Both the position numbers and the translations under genes were made by a program. The notes beneath the pieces are model-generated. The model was not told the origin of the DNA. It saw only the letters and a program-made list of their open reading frames with translations, and did not search any database. A stretch of DNA of 64,000 nt. Origin: Pagrus major. Its lineage: Eukaryota > Chordata > Actinopteri > Spariformes > Sparidae. This document shows, in pieces, positions 12,701 to 24,700 of this stretch; position 1 is the stretch's first letter; every line of letters begins with the position of its first letter. The stretch spans positions 9,362,446 through 9,426,445 of the forward strand of contig NC_133234.1 of NCBI RefSeq assembly GCF_040436345.1, written 5' to 3'.

Positions 12701-13703
12701 CCCAGAGAGAGTAGCATTTGTGTCTAGAGCCTTGAAATGGTCCACAGGAGGATCCAGCAAGTTGGGTCACCCAAAACTACACCAGCTGCTGGCTGTCACC
12801 TTGTGGAAAGGTAATCGATTAATCATGTAGTCTAAGGTATAAAGGACAATTACAAGTGATCATCACAAGACTATAAATGTTGAATGTAAGTTGATATCAA
12901 ACAAAGTTTCTGAGTCTCTCATTTGGTCTCATTAATTATTCAAATATCTATCAGTCAAAGTCATAAAGATACTTCCATAAAGACAAACAAACTACAAGGT
13001 AACGTGTCACAATAGGCCACTGTCCTCTTTCTCAGCTCTGACATCGGTTAACACTCCAGGGAAGCACCATTTTTATTCCATTCGCTCCCCAGACTGCTGC
13101 ACTTATTCTTCCATCTGTATGGCATCACTGGTGTGCGTTGCCCTTAATATTGTTCGTAATGTTGAAGCTGCCCTGTCCCTACTTAAAAGTTAATATCTTA
13201 ATCGATTTAATTTGGATATTGAACTACTTGTGTCTCCAGAGCAAAACTACAGTGAGTCTCGTTACCACTTCCTGCATTCGTCTGACGGGGAGGGCTGTGC
13301 ACAGATGCTGGTGGAGTATTCAGCGTCACGAGGCTTCCGCAGCGAGGTCGACATGTTTGTGGCGCAGGCCGTCCTACAGTAAGTGAAGAGTTGATCCCGC
13401 AAAAATAGGTTTATGATATCATCACAGTATAAAAGCTGAAATCACCTTCCATGTTTAACCAACATCAGCTTGCCACCAATAAATGTCTTGACTTTTAATC
13501 TGAAAATGAGCGCATCAGTATGTAATGTTCAGTAAATGTAATCTAAAATGCTCTATTAGATTTAAGGTGGAGTACTCAGAGTCTGTCTGTTCAGTGGATC
13601 AGTGTAGTTGTGTTGATGTATCCTCCTCCAGCATGTTGGCCTGCAGTCGGATCCATTTTCTGTTCGTCAGCAGCCTTTTTAAAAAGTCTTTTGATTTCTC
13701 TTT

Positions 13704-13742
<39 letters not shown>

Positions 13743-15854
13743 CTTCATCCTCTGTGCCACACTTTGTGTCATGTTTTCTTTCCCATCTTCTTTTTTTGTT
13801 TTTAACCCCTGTTCCTTTTTCTATTTCTGTCCATTCCTCATGTGAACCTCCGCCCTCCAGGTTCCTCTGCTTAAAGAACAAAAACAGCGCTTCTGTGGTG
13901 TTCAGCACATACACAGAGAAACACCCGTCCTTAGAGAAGGGCCCTCCCTTCGTCCAGCCTCTGCTAAACTTTATCTGGTTTCTGCTGCTGGCAGTGGATG
14001 GGTGAGGAAAAACCTTGTCTTTTAACACTCAAAAACGTATGTCTTATTCTGTCGTATATCTGTACAGACTCCTTGGACTGAGGATTTTAGCGTACAGTAT
14101 TTAAAATGTTTCTTCTCTTTGTATCTTCAGGGGTAAATTAACAGTTTTCACAGTGTTATGTGAACAATATCAACCTTCCCTGAAGAGGGACCCCATGTAT
14201 AATGAGGTGAGTGTTAAAAAATTGCTTGATGCTTAGTTATTTATTGCCATGAATCAGGTATTAAATGGCCTTTATTATTGTGACTGTATGTGTACCTTAT
14301 GTATTATTTATTGTATTATTATTACCTTATGTATTATACTGCATAATTTGATTCTACCTTTACTCTGGTTAAAGGTGCAATATGTAAGAATTTACTGCCT
14401 GTCAATTTCAAAACAAATATTGCTAGAGTGACCGCTAACTGTTGCTAATTAGCTGACAATAGCTAGTTAGCTCAGTTAGCTGTGCAGCTAGCAGTCTGGA
14501 CTGGGAGTTCGGAGGACCAGGGGAGTGTTGGTGTTTACACCACTAGCACAGGAGCTAAAATTCTTACATATTCCACCTTTTCAAGGTAATCAAAAACATG
14601 ACAGTTTTCATTTTTATGTTATGATGGAATGTTTCAGTCCATGTAAAGACAGTGACTGTCTTCAGCTGTAATATTTTAACATATCTTATTCACAAACGCA
14701 TCTCTCTCTTCTTCTTCTTCCTTTGGACTTCTTCCTGGCTTCTCAGTATCTCGACAGAATAGGACAAGTTTTCTTTGGAGTTCCACCCAAACAGTCCCCA
14801 TCGTATGGTGGTCTGCTAGGTGAGTGGACCAGGACTTTGTTTATTTGAACTGATGTCAAAGATTATTTACACACAAGTTTTGTTCCCCATATGTGCTGCT
14901 AAAACTCAACTTGATATCATGCCATCATGTCTTTATGGCACATAAGGAGCTAAACATTGGCTGGGTGCAGTGACTTCTGTAGTCATGTTATCAGGAAGGC
15001 AACCAGCAGAGAGCTGAGTCTGTACTGTTGGTATAGTAAGCTTGAGAGGAGCTGGTAGGCAGATTTTATTACCTTTGGACAGGCTAGCTGTTTCCCCCCG
15101 TTTCCAGTCTTTATGCTAAGCTTATCTTGTATGATAGTAATATTGATCTTCCCAACTATTTCTTGACACAGTATTTTATTTCCTAAAATGTCAGACTATT
15201 CCTTTTTAAAATGCTACAGAAATATTGAAACACCACTATTTGAAAAATAAATCTTGGCAACGCTTAATTTGAAGTGCCGACATGGCTGTAGGTATAAAAG
15301 TAATCTAGGGCTGCACCTAACCATTACTTATCAATTATTCTAATCATTCTTTTTTTTTAATTAGTTGATTAATCTATCAACTAATGCAGTGGAAGGGTGG
15401 CATTCCACATCCCCCCTTCCATCACATTCACATTACAACAACGTTAACATTGCTAACGCCGGCTAGCCACCATTAGGGCAGTACAGTCAGAGATGGTATG
15501 CTGAGCAAATACTAAAGAACTCAGCCATTCTAATGTTTTTTTCCACAAACTGTCAAAAACTATGTAGTGCACCTTTTTAAAAGTGACATAATAGGCTGAA
15601 AGACACTTAATGACAACAGTCATAAAGACTCCAGCATGTTCATGACAGGTGTCCCTGCATGTTTATGTACATCCCTTGAAAGAAAGTTGTTGTTGTCTGT
15701 ACAGTGTGCACCGTTGCAGCATTGTATGCACAGAATGACGATCACTATGTATCATCCTGCAGGAAACCTGCTGAACAGCCTGATGGGTTCGGGTGAGGAG
15801 GATGATGTGGGTGAAGAAGCCCAGGAGGACAGCAGCCCCATAGAGCTGGACTGA
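9709..15854 (+). CDS. get4: Golgi to ER traffic protein 4 (GET4/TRC35)
   Basis: GET4 is the alpha-solenoid subunit that, with BAG6 and UBL4A, holds newly made tail-anchored membrane proteins in the cytosol and hands them to the ATPase GET3/TRC40 for insertion into the ER. Nine coding exons join without a frame break: 9709-9848, 11004-11082, 11950-12031, 12661-12810, 13240-13378, 13861-14001, 14131-14206, 14747-14819, 15763-15854. They give 972 bases, 323 residues plus stop; human GET4 is about 327. Nearly every segment matches the family: [20 protein letters not shown] near the N-terminus, [78 protein letters not shown] and [19 protein letters not shown]. The acidic tail ends in SPIELD. The start at 9709 (MSEQES) is the first ATG before the conserved block. 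All introns are GT-AG. The gene stands alone, with vps35l convergent 4.5 kb downstream. Confidence 0.97.
11247..11560 (+). mobile_element. MITE family M2, diverged copy in get4 intron 2
   Basis: It begins GGTGCAATATGTAAGAATT, the end shared with units at 14371 and 29407, and contains the same GCTAGCTGGTTAGCATG-type core as 30990-31060. The right end is decayed. Confidence 0.5.
13709..13740 (+). repeat. (CT)n microsatellite in get4 intron 5
   Basis: About 15 CT units, part of a pyrimidine-rich tract running to the acceptor at 13860. It accounts for the serine/leucine-rich open frames seen here on both strands. Confidence 0.95.
14371..14583 (+). mobile_element. MITE family M2, short complete copy
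   Basis: It opens with AAAGGTGCAATATGTAAGAA and closes with TTCTTACATATTCCACCTTT, nearly perfect terminal inverted repeats of about 20 bp. The interior is GCTAGTTAGCTCAGTTAGC-like. About 213 bp, no coding capacity, inside get4 intron 7. Confidence 0.75.
15395..15582 (-). mobile_element. Dispersed repeat family M3 in get4 intron 8
   Basis: Its end AACTATGTAGTGCACCTTTT resembles M1 ends. The interior, read on the minus strand, carries GCTAGCCGGCGTTAGCAATG and GTGATGGAAGGGGGGATGTG, also found in the plus orientation at about 23490-23720 and 35060-35240. Confidence 0.55.
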
Positions 15855-18110
15855 GCCTGCCCCAGGACAAAGAACAAACGAACACACAAAAAAGAGGAAG
15901 ACCACGCCGCCTCCCTCCTTCACCTCCACAACGAGGGTGGGGCGAGGCGCCGGTCTGTGTTTTCAGAGGCGTGCTGTTTCCAAAAACCCCTTCCCTACCC
16001 ATCCAGTCTAAAATCAGAGCAAGTATCAGGCCGCCAAAACATCCCTCTCAGCACTGCCGGGACTGGCTGCGCCAAACTGCAAACTCTTCCCCTGTTGAAT
16101 TGTTGTAAAATTATATTATTTTAATCATTATTTTTGTCAGTTTGGGACTCTTGCTCTCTGTTTAGGGTGTATGATTTTTAAACATAACAAACCCTCTCCC
16201 TGTGAAAACCTGCCCCCAGAGACGGGAATGGTTGCAGTCTCCCAGTGGAGAGGAGAGCATCACACATGAAACCCCCTTCATAACTGATTATTACATCATT
16301 AAAAGAGGGTTTAATCAACTCACGGCCAAGATTATCCAAACGTTTTGTTTGCCAGACGGCCACGCAGAGCTGCTGTTGTTGGCACTTGTCAACAACTTTC
16401 TCCGTTAAAATGTTCTTCTTTCAGTAGTAGATTAAATTGTAGTTGTAGTCATGGCCAACTCTTAGTTTCTCATCTTGTTTGTCAGTTAGCTAAATGGACA
16501 AAAAGGCAACAGAGTAAGTTATTACTAGAGGTCATCTTGCATCTTAAATATCAACAAAACAAACCCTTTATAATAATAGCTCCATTGTAGAGGGCCCACT
16601 TTTTACCGTGCACTTGCTGATCTGCAGCTTGTTTGCATCTCCAAGAGGAATTATGAGGAGAAATCTGTTTTATTTATTTTTTTGTTTACAGTTTGCATTG
16701 AAGCGTTTAAAGCACTTCCGAGTTTGTGTTTTGCTGGTTGATGGCTCTGACTGTCTACATGTCTCTGTGAAGAAGAAAAAAGAAAAAAGAAAAAAAATTC
16801 TCATCAGATGAGCAAAGTGAGATGACCTGTTGGAGTGAGTCTTGCTTTTCATGTTACAAAAGCTGTGTACCTAGCTGCTTCTGACTTGTCTTTCTTTCTC
16901 CATTCTGTTTTTAATTTGGTGTTTTTCCGTTACAACAGTTCCTCTTGGAGGTGGATCAGGAGTCCCACATCATTTCAATTAGTGCACAACCGGAAGTGTG
17001 ATTCATACAATAGCTACCGTTTATCAGTGTTAACTTGATTGGCCCTCAGAGAACACTCTCGCTCTACTCGTTCCTCTGGATAGCTGTCTTTTCTTGTCTC
17101 ACATCATTCAATCTTCAGCTTCTTTTTGTCCTCATAGTGACATACTGTTCAGGTCAGCTGTTTTAGGATTTTATTTTAAATTATTCTAACCTGTGCTCCA
17201 GATCATCTTAAAATGGGGAATCAAATTTAATTTAATATTAGGGACCTAGGAAAGTCCAGAGGTCTTCCAGCGTAGAGTAATTTACTCTACGTTAGAGTTT
17301 ATTTACTTCTATGTAATTATCTGTGTGGGACTTACAGAATACCAAAATGGCCAATACTAAAAAAGAAATGATGAAATCAATAATTGTGTGATGGAATAGA
17401 ATAAAATATATAAATGAACCAGTACACAGCTTGAAAGAACTCCTTTAAGTTTCCTGCATTAATGAAAAACAGATTTAAATAATTCCACAAAAATGAGTTG
17501 TTTTAATAACTTATTCAGTTACATGACAGGTTATTGGTTCATTTGAAACATTTTACTCATTGTATTTGCATGATTCTTTGTTTGATAAAATTCCCGTTTA
17601 ATATTGGCTGTTTTGGCGTACTGTACAGGACTAGCTGGCTCGACGTCGTAGTGCTACAGAGGGACAGATAGAATAGTATTGAGTTGTCGATGTACATACT
17701 CTGCTGTGATTATATCTATTAATGTTGGCATTGAAGAGAAGGAAAGCAGCAAGGTGGCAGACAAAGCCTTAACAGCAGTGGCCATTGGAGACTGAAAAAT
17801 AAAATCTAAAAGAAAACCGCTAACAGATATCTCAATGACTCGGCTTTAACAGTATTGTGTTTAATTGTGATGGAAGGTCCCATTTGTTAAGGAGGGTTGT
17901 CTTTTCCTGCAGACCTCCCACCACTGAGGTCGACCGTCTGAAGGGAAATCAGGCAAAATTGACTTTTAGGTTCCTCAACTGCGCACATTTTTCCAAAGAG
18001 ATCGATCACTTAAACAATACCACAGAACATGCTCTGATACACACATCACACAAGTTTTATTATTCAGTGTTAACACTTTAGTTCGCTGACTGCAGAGAGG
18101 AATAAAACAT
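15855..18110 (+). other. get4 3' UTR (extent uncertain)
   Basis: Non-coding sequence after the stop, with three AATAAA hexamers at 17400-17405, 17798-17803 and 18101-18106, any of which could end the transcript. The first 250 bp is GC-rich and the remainder AT-rich. A 21-base perfect palindrome sits at 17271-17291. Confidence 0.5.
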
Positions 18111-19140
18111 CAGCAGATCATTTATTTGTTAACCTGAAAGTCAGTTTTGCTAGAATTCCCCCTTTTAATTATCTGGCAGTGGAAAAAAAGGGTGTGTGAC
18201 CGAATCTGTCAGAGAACATCATTACAGCTGTTTGCTTTTGTTTTTTTTTAATAATTCTATTCCTTTGAGAACTAAAGGGGAGTGTTTGCCTTTTCGATGA
18301 TTCACTAATTGAGTAAATAAACTACAACTGAGAAGACTTTGAGAATGTCTTGAAACTAATATTGTCCTGTCCACTTTTTTTATTGCATCAATAAGGGGTG
18401 CGTGATATGCATCAGACTGATAAATTACTGCAACATTTACAAACTCTGATACAGTCGGGGGCTGTTTGCATCTTAAAAGTTGGACTGTGATTCGCCAATT
18501 AACACAGAGGAGAAGGAGACGAACAATCGAAGCCCATTGTGCAAACCTGGGAGAAGCCACGCAGTGTAGAGTAGAGAGACAAACAATTAGTTGCTGATGT
18601 GGACATTTTTTACAGTTTCGGAGGAAGACCACACAGCTGCAATTTGCTATACATGTACCACAAGGGTTCAGAGAGGAGAGAGAAGTCTGCAAGCTTTCAC
18701 ACGACAAATCTGAGCTGCGGAAAATGAAATCATCCATGTTTGCTCACTACGTATTGGCCTTTCTTACTGTCAGCTGTGCATAAACTACAGGTTAGGAACT
18801 TATTTTTAAAATACAAAAATAAATCGGTTTACCAATTAGTATCGGGCCATGAGAAGCAGGTGATTTCGGTATCAGCTGAAAAAAATCCATCATTCCATCC
18901 ATATCCCTATTAAAAACGTTGGTGCAGGGGGTACTGGGAAAGAAAACCAAAATTGTCATTTATAATGTAGGAGAGACTAGAATTACCACATCGCATCCTT
19001 CAAGTTGCTGAGCTATGGTGTTCAACATTGGCCAGAACATTTTTCACAGAATATTATGATGTCATGTGAAGTTGACCTTTCACCTTTTGGATATAAAGTG
19101 TCATAACTTTGGTCTATAGGACACCATTTTATCCTACAGA
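18111..19140. other. Intergenic get4-vps35l, no gene recognised
   Basis: The only long open frame is 18222-18737 on the minus strand (171 codons). It has no recognisable domain, no splice-compatible neighbour and a cysteine/serine-rich composition that looks like chance. Otherwise nothing seen. Confidence 0.4.
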
Positions 19141-19145
19141 CCACA

Positions 19146-19669
19146 TTCACACGGCGGACATTTTCCTCTGATGTCACGCTCAGGGTGGGAAGCTCAAATG
19201 TTAGGATAATGTCGTGCTGCTGTGTTTTAGGTTGCAAGTCGTATAAATGTATGGGAATCTGGCTAGCATTCAATCACTAACAAGCAAACATTACTCTTTG
19301 ACTATATCCAGTGTGTGTCACTTCCAGGCTTAAATAAATGTGTCCATGATGTGTATTGGTATTTTACGATTTATTTATGCTCTTTATATCATGTTGTGTA
19401 ACACTATCAAATAGTAATGTGAGCTATGAAGTGGTTATTATGAGCTGTTGTTGGTTAACGAGTTGTCAAATATGTTGTTCTACCTTGAAATATGGCCCAA
19501 TGTCCCTCTGGATTTTTACTAGCCATTGTCTTTTTAGGTGTTGATCAATGACACAGTGGTGAAATGATAATTTCAGATTCCCTACGTTTATAAGACTTGC
19601 AACTTGGAACACATAACATTATCCCATCATGTGAGCTTTCCACCCTGAGGAAAATGGCCGCCGTGTGAA
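19146..19669. mobile_element. Fold-back element with ~100 bp inverted arms
   Basis: Arm 19146-19260 (TTCACACGGCGGACATTTTC through TATAAATGTATGGGAATCT) is matched in reverse by 19575-19669 (AGATTCCCTACGTTTATAAG through GGCCGCCGTGTGAAAAAT), with gaps. The 315 bp between has no open frame of interest. It looks like a non-autonomous fold-back DNA transposon. Confidence 0.7.
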
Positions 19670-20306
19670 AAATAGTCTATCAGCAAAGCAGGACGATTGT
19701 TTATTTTTACACATTTATTAAGAGGACAACATGTTAAATCACTTACTAAACCTGCAATATTACATTATAAAAACTGTATGTTTGAAGCTAGATTATGTTG
19801 TAACACAGAGATCAGATGTGGTGGAATTTGTTCTTTGTTGAAGGTGCAGGGAAACACTGCAGGTAACAACACCAGACATGTTTATAATGCCTCTTTTGGC
19901 CTCTTCTAAAAGTCAGTGACTTGTGACTATACAGTAGAGCAGAGAACATGCAGAGAAGTGTTATTTTTCTTCTTCTGAATAATGTATTTTGGTTAAAGTA
20001 CCCCCCAAAACATGGACACTGCATAAGAGAAATTGACAATCTTTAAATATTTTTTCTGTCAGGGTTAATTGTACTATGATGGTTCAATTATTTGCTATTT
20101 TTAACTTGAAAATGGCAAAAACAAGGAATTTTGGCACAAGAACAGCTTCCTGTAACTTCAGTCTACAAGTATCAATACTGAGCTTTTTACATTGGTCCAA
20201 ACTGACGGTAAACATTCAGTGCCACGTAACCAAAGTGCTTTTTATCCATGTACACCTCTTCAGAATACATTAGGGCATGTTCTCTTCTTCGTGCTTGCTG
20301 GCATCT

Positions 20307-20312
20307 TTTATT
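20307..20312 (-). other. Probable poly(A) signal of vps35l
   Basis: TTTATT on the plus strand is AATAAA on the minus strand, 52 bp beyond the vps35l stop. This implies a very short 3' UTR of about 75 bp. Confidence 0.6.
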
Positions 20313-20363
20313 TACACAATCTTGGAGCACAACCACTTTAACAAAATTCGTTGAGGTTGATGT

Positions 20364-21730
20364 TCAGGTGCGGGACTGTAGTGCTAGCCTCTGGACTGTA
20401 TCCGTCAGGTGACTCATGTCAGGCTGCAGAGCCTGGTGTTTGATGTACTCCAGAGTCCGAACCTGGAGCAGAGACAAACAGGAAGTCACTAATGCTGCAT
20501 TCACCTGAAGCATGTTCAATGAATGAGATTGCTGCACTCACCTTAGATAAGAAACATTTAAATGAATTATGGTTACATATGTTGGAGATGTGACTGTGTA
20601 TCAACTCACTGAGACACGAGTCTCACAGTATCCGTGTTTGTGGCTGAGGTTCCACAGGTTGACAGCCAGCTGGCTCAGCTTGTTGTTCCTCAGGTCACCA
20701 TGAGCCAGCAGGACACCGAACAGGGAAAAGGCCAGAGCGCCTTGACGCCGTGTGCTCTGCTGCAAAGGGGGCAAGAGGAATAATGTCAGTCAGGGTTTGT
20801 GAGGTCACAATGACCTTCACCTTTGACCACCAATTTTTAATGAGTTCATCCTTGAGCCCATGCGAACATTTGTGCCAAATTTGAAAAAAATTCCCTCAAG
20901 ACGTTCTTGAGATATCACGTTCACAATAATAGGATGGAAAGACGGATGGACAATCTGGAAGCATTACGCGGCCACGGCTATTGCCGGCATGGAGCCATAA
21001 AAATGTAATACAATAAAGTACAGGAGGAGACAAAACACTGCAGCCGATGGCAGTGGGCACTTCTGCCTCACCTCGTCCCGACCGAGAGCCTTCAGGTGGT
21101 CCAGGATCTGTCCGATCAGGGTCTCGCACAGCTTGTTGATCTCTGATAAAAACTTTGGGTCTCCTCCATAAAGTGTCTCATTGGAGTCCACTGAATCCAG
21201 GAAAGAAGAAAAATTATCAATTTAGTTGAAAAAATGCTCGCATAAGATCCCTCCATAAACCTCTACAGCGTAGGATAAGATTAAAAGTACAGCCTCTTGT
21301 CATGCAACACTTAAAACCTGGTAATCCAGACGTATACAGAAATTAACCTTGGAGTAATCCATAGAGGAGGATTAGGAAGTTCTGTTCTCTGAAATTTGGG
21401 AAAATGATGGATTTAGTGTTCTAAAAATAAGTGCTCAGAGAAAGCAAATTAATCTTGTCACCTGGATTTGTTTTTAAGAAAGCTTGCTTGCTTTTAATAT
21501 GCATATCCAATGTATTTAAGACTTCCAGCATGAAATAGCCATCTGAATAAAGACTTTTTAAACTTTTTGACAGAAGAGTGCCTTGGATCTTTCTTTTCTG
21601 ACCTTCTGTGTTTCCTACCAAACAGCACCTTCATCACACTATTTTTAAACATCTGAGCACTCCTGACTTTTTCTTTCTGAAAAAACATGAGCAGTACAGT
21701 TCATAAGAAGTATTTTTACAACACTTACAA

Positions 21731-21770
<40 letters not shown>

Positions 21771-24700
21771 CGTGTGTGTGTTGACCTTTAGGGATGGAGT
21801 AGAGGTAGGTTTCCTGGCTCATGGCGGCCAGCAGGGGCAGAGCACTGACATAGACCCGCACCTTGGCGTCACTGTTGTCCTCCCAGGTGTAATCTTGGAC
21901 CATGTTGAGCAGACCGCGAACTAGATAGAGCACGCCGTGCTCTGGGTGGTCCTGCAAACACATTCGCACACACACATATGTGTAACATTTAGGGAGACTG
22001 GCCTGTTGCTTTGGTGCCTCATCGTCTTTGACTCTAAAACTACACCTGACCTCCGAACTAAAACGTCTAAACAGAGGAATGCGGTGGTGCTGAATGTTTC
22101 TGCTTTGGATGATTTTCCTTATCTTTCTGTTCTGAAAGGCTTATGAGAGGAGATGGATTGTGTTACCGGGACAACCAGAAGCGTGGCCAGGAAGTTGTTG
22201 ATGAAGTCCAGCAGGAAGCTCTCTGAGGAGCGGAGTTTCCCCTCCACGCTGATGGAGCGAGGAACCTCCGGAAGAATACTGACCGCTGCCTTTAGGAAAG
22301 CATCCGCTGGAGGTGTGCAAAGAAGGGCGGACAGAGGGAGGAAGGACAGGTGGTAACAAAGAAAGGAAAATTAGGAAATCAGTGAAGAAGAGAGGAAAGA
22401 AGGGGAAGAAAACAGAAGAAGAATTTTATGAATGACTAATTAAACAAGATAAAATGAACTGGCCATCATCTCATTTGCTGAAAATCCTTAAAAGAAGCAG
22501 CAGCTCACCCTGGGAGAGACACTGGTTTGCCAACGCAACCTGACCAGACAGCAGGTAGAGGCTGAGACGACTGAAGATGCTGCTGAGAGACGGGATGGTG
22601 ATGAAACTGTAGGCAGCACACGCCTGGAGGAGAGGTAAACAGAACAGTCCCTGAATTGGCAATGATTGGTTGATGATACCAGATTTCAAACACTGTCTGC
22701 CTCCTGTCTGGTGCTGTGACGATACGTGATTCTGTGTGACGGATGAGGTTGACTCACCCTGACAAAAGCCGCTGTTTTCCTGGAGTGACTCCCTCTCATC
22801 ACCCTGCTGGTCTCCATCGCCAGCTGGTTCACCGTCTGGAAACAACACTTTGAGCATTGAGGATGGTGTGCGCACGAATATCACATACAAATGAAATATA
22901 CTGATGTATGCTTACATGAATGAGCTGCACCAGCACTGGCTCCAGGTTACAGAAGGTGGCTCTGGCCTCCACACAGAAACTCAACTGCTGCTCGAAGTCA
23001 CGACCAAAAGAAACCTAAACACAAACAGACAAAGTAAATGAGTAGAAGAAGAGACAATGGTATTTTATTACATTAACTACAATTACATTGTAGTGTCATT
23101 GATTGATTGTTGTTAATAACAACAATGTGAGGAGGCAAGTTTTATCACATCCCATAGAACAAAAATCCAAAAATCCTACTAACATATATCGTCTGTGCAT
23201 TCACAGCCTGATATATGTTATTTCTCTGTGCCACAGAGCTCCAATTCTTGTTCAAAAATCAGTGATGTGCACCGGGTGTTTGTTTCTGCCATTAACATTG
23301 GCTCTGTACTTATTTTAGTCAGCCCCACATGCACCTAACTGGACCAGCAGATGGCTTTTTACACAAGGAAATTGTTTAGAAAAGGGTGGGCACTTTCACA
23401 AAATACTTTGCAGGTGATTGGACGAACCATCTGTCTATGACCATCTATTATTGGCTAACTTCAACCAGTCAGATCGACTGTAGTAGAGCATTAAAGGTCA
23501 TATCAACAACATTTTTATGTAGACAAATCATCTTTTACAATAAATAACATTAGCAAGTGTAAGCAACGTTAATGTTTGCTAGCTATGTTAGCAACTGCCA
23601 GCTACTTGAGGGGGCAGATGATTCAAACAACAGTGGTGTTGAATGCAATGGAAGGGGGAGATGAAATGCTACATTTAGTGGCTTCAATCAAGAATGCTTT
23701 CAGTGTCGTTCTTTGTTTCTTTGAATGAAATTAACTCTCCAATTCTGATATAACAGATGCTATAGCATCTAAATGCCTGTAGCTGCCAGTAGTTCCTCAT
23801 ATGACGCTAATTGGTTCAATCACTGTGTGTTTGGCCACAAGTGCAAAGCTTGAAGCCATGCAATTCTGCTGCCTCACCAGGTAAACGCACACCAGCCTGC
23901 TACTGGAAGTACTCCACATAACCACATGTGTATTAATCTTCCACAAACAGCCCCAAACAAATACATAATTTGCTCCTGTTTGCCTTTTAAAAAAAAAAAA
24001 AAACTATACTACGTATTTGTGAGCTGTTTTTAAACAATACAATGGAAGTCAGAAAGTATAGAGACAGACTAATGAATAGTTTCTCAGTAAGAAAATCTAA
24101 AATAACATCTAGAAAACGTCTTATTTCTAAGTCACAGACAAACGTCTGAGGAGTCTCACCATGCGGATGAAGCCGATGATAAGCAGAGCCAAAGATCTTT
24201 TCTCATCCTCAAGAGTGAGAGCGCTGCAATACAGAGAGGAGACAGATGTCTGACTGATGACTTAGTATCCATCTACTTTAACAGAGCGGAAACTTGAAAG
24301 AAAAATAGATGTTCACTGACATTCTAATTCATATTAAATATTTATATATTATATATTTCTCCAAGCCTCTAAAAGAATGAAAGTAATAAGTAGTATATAA
24401 CATTAACAATCACACAAAGAAATATCCTACTTGACAGAGTCGTGCATGGTCTTGCAGATGTGCAACATGGCGTTGAGGATGACCGGGTCTCTGGTGGGCT
24501 CCACCTGGTGTCTGCAGGAGACAAACAGATAATGCAACATTTGTGAGAAGTTGCCACTTTTGTGTCAAAAAGAGAAATAAATCTCATTATTTCATCAATC
24601 TCTCACTTGATGAAGACCTCCATGATGGATCTGCAGACCTCCACCCTCACGCTGTCCTTCTGGAACATGTCGAGAAATGGCAGGAAACGCTCCTGGGAAA

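Noticed and set aside
13591-14028. 145-codon minus-strand frame over a get4 exon
   Set aside because: It is the complement of exon 6 plus the (CT)n tract, giving an Arg/Glu repeat; a shadow frame.
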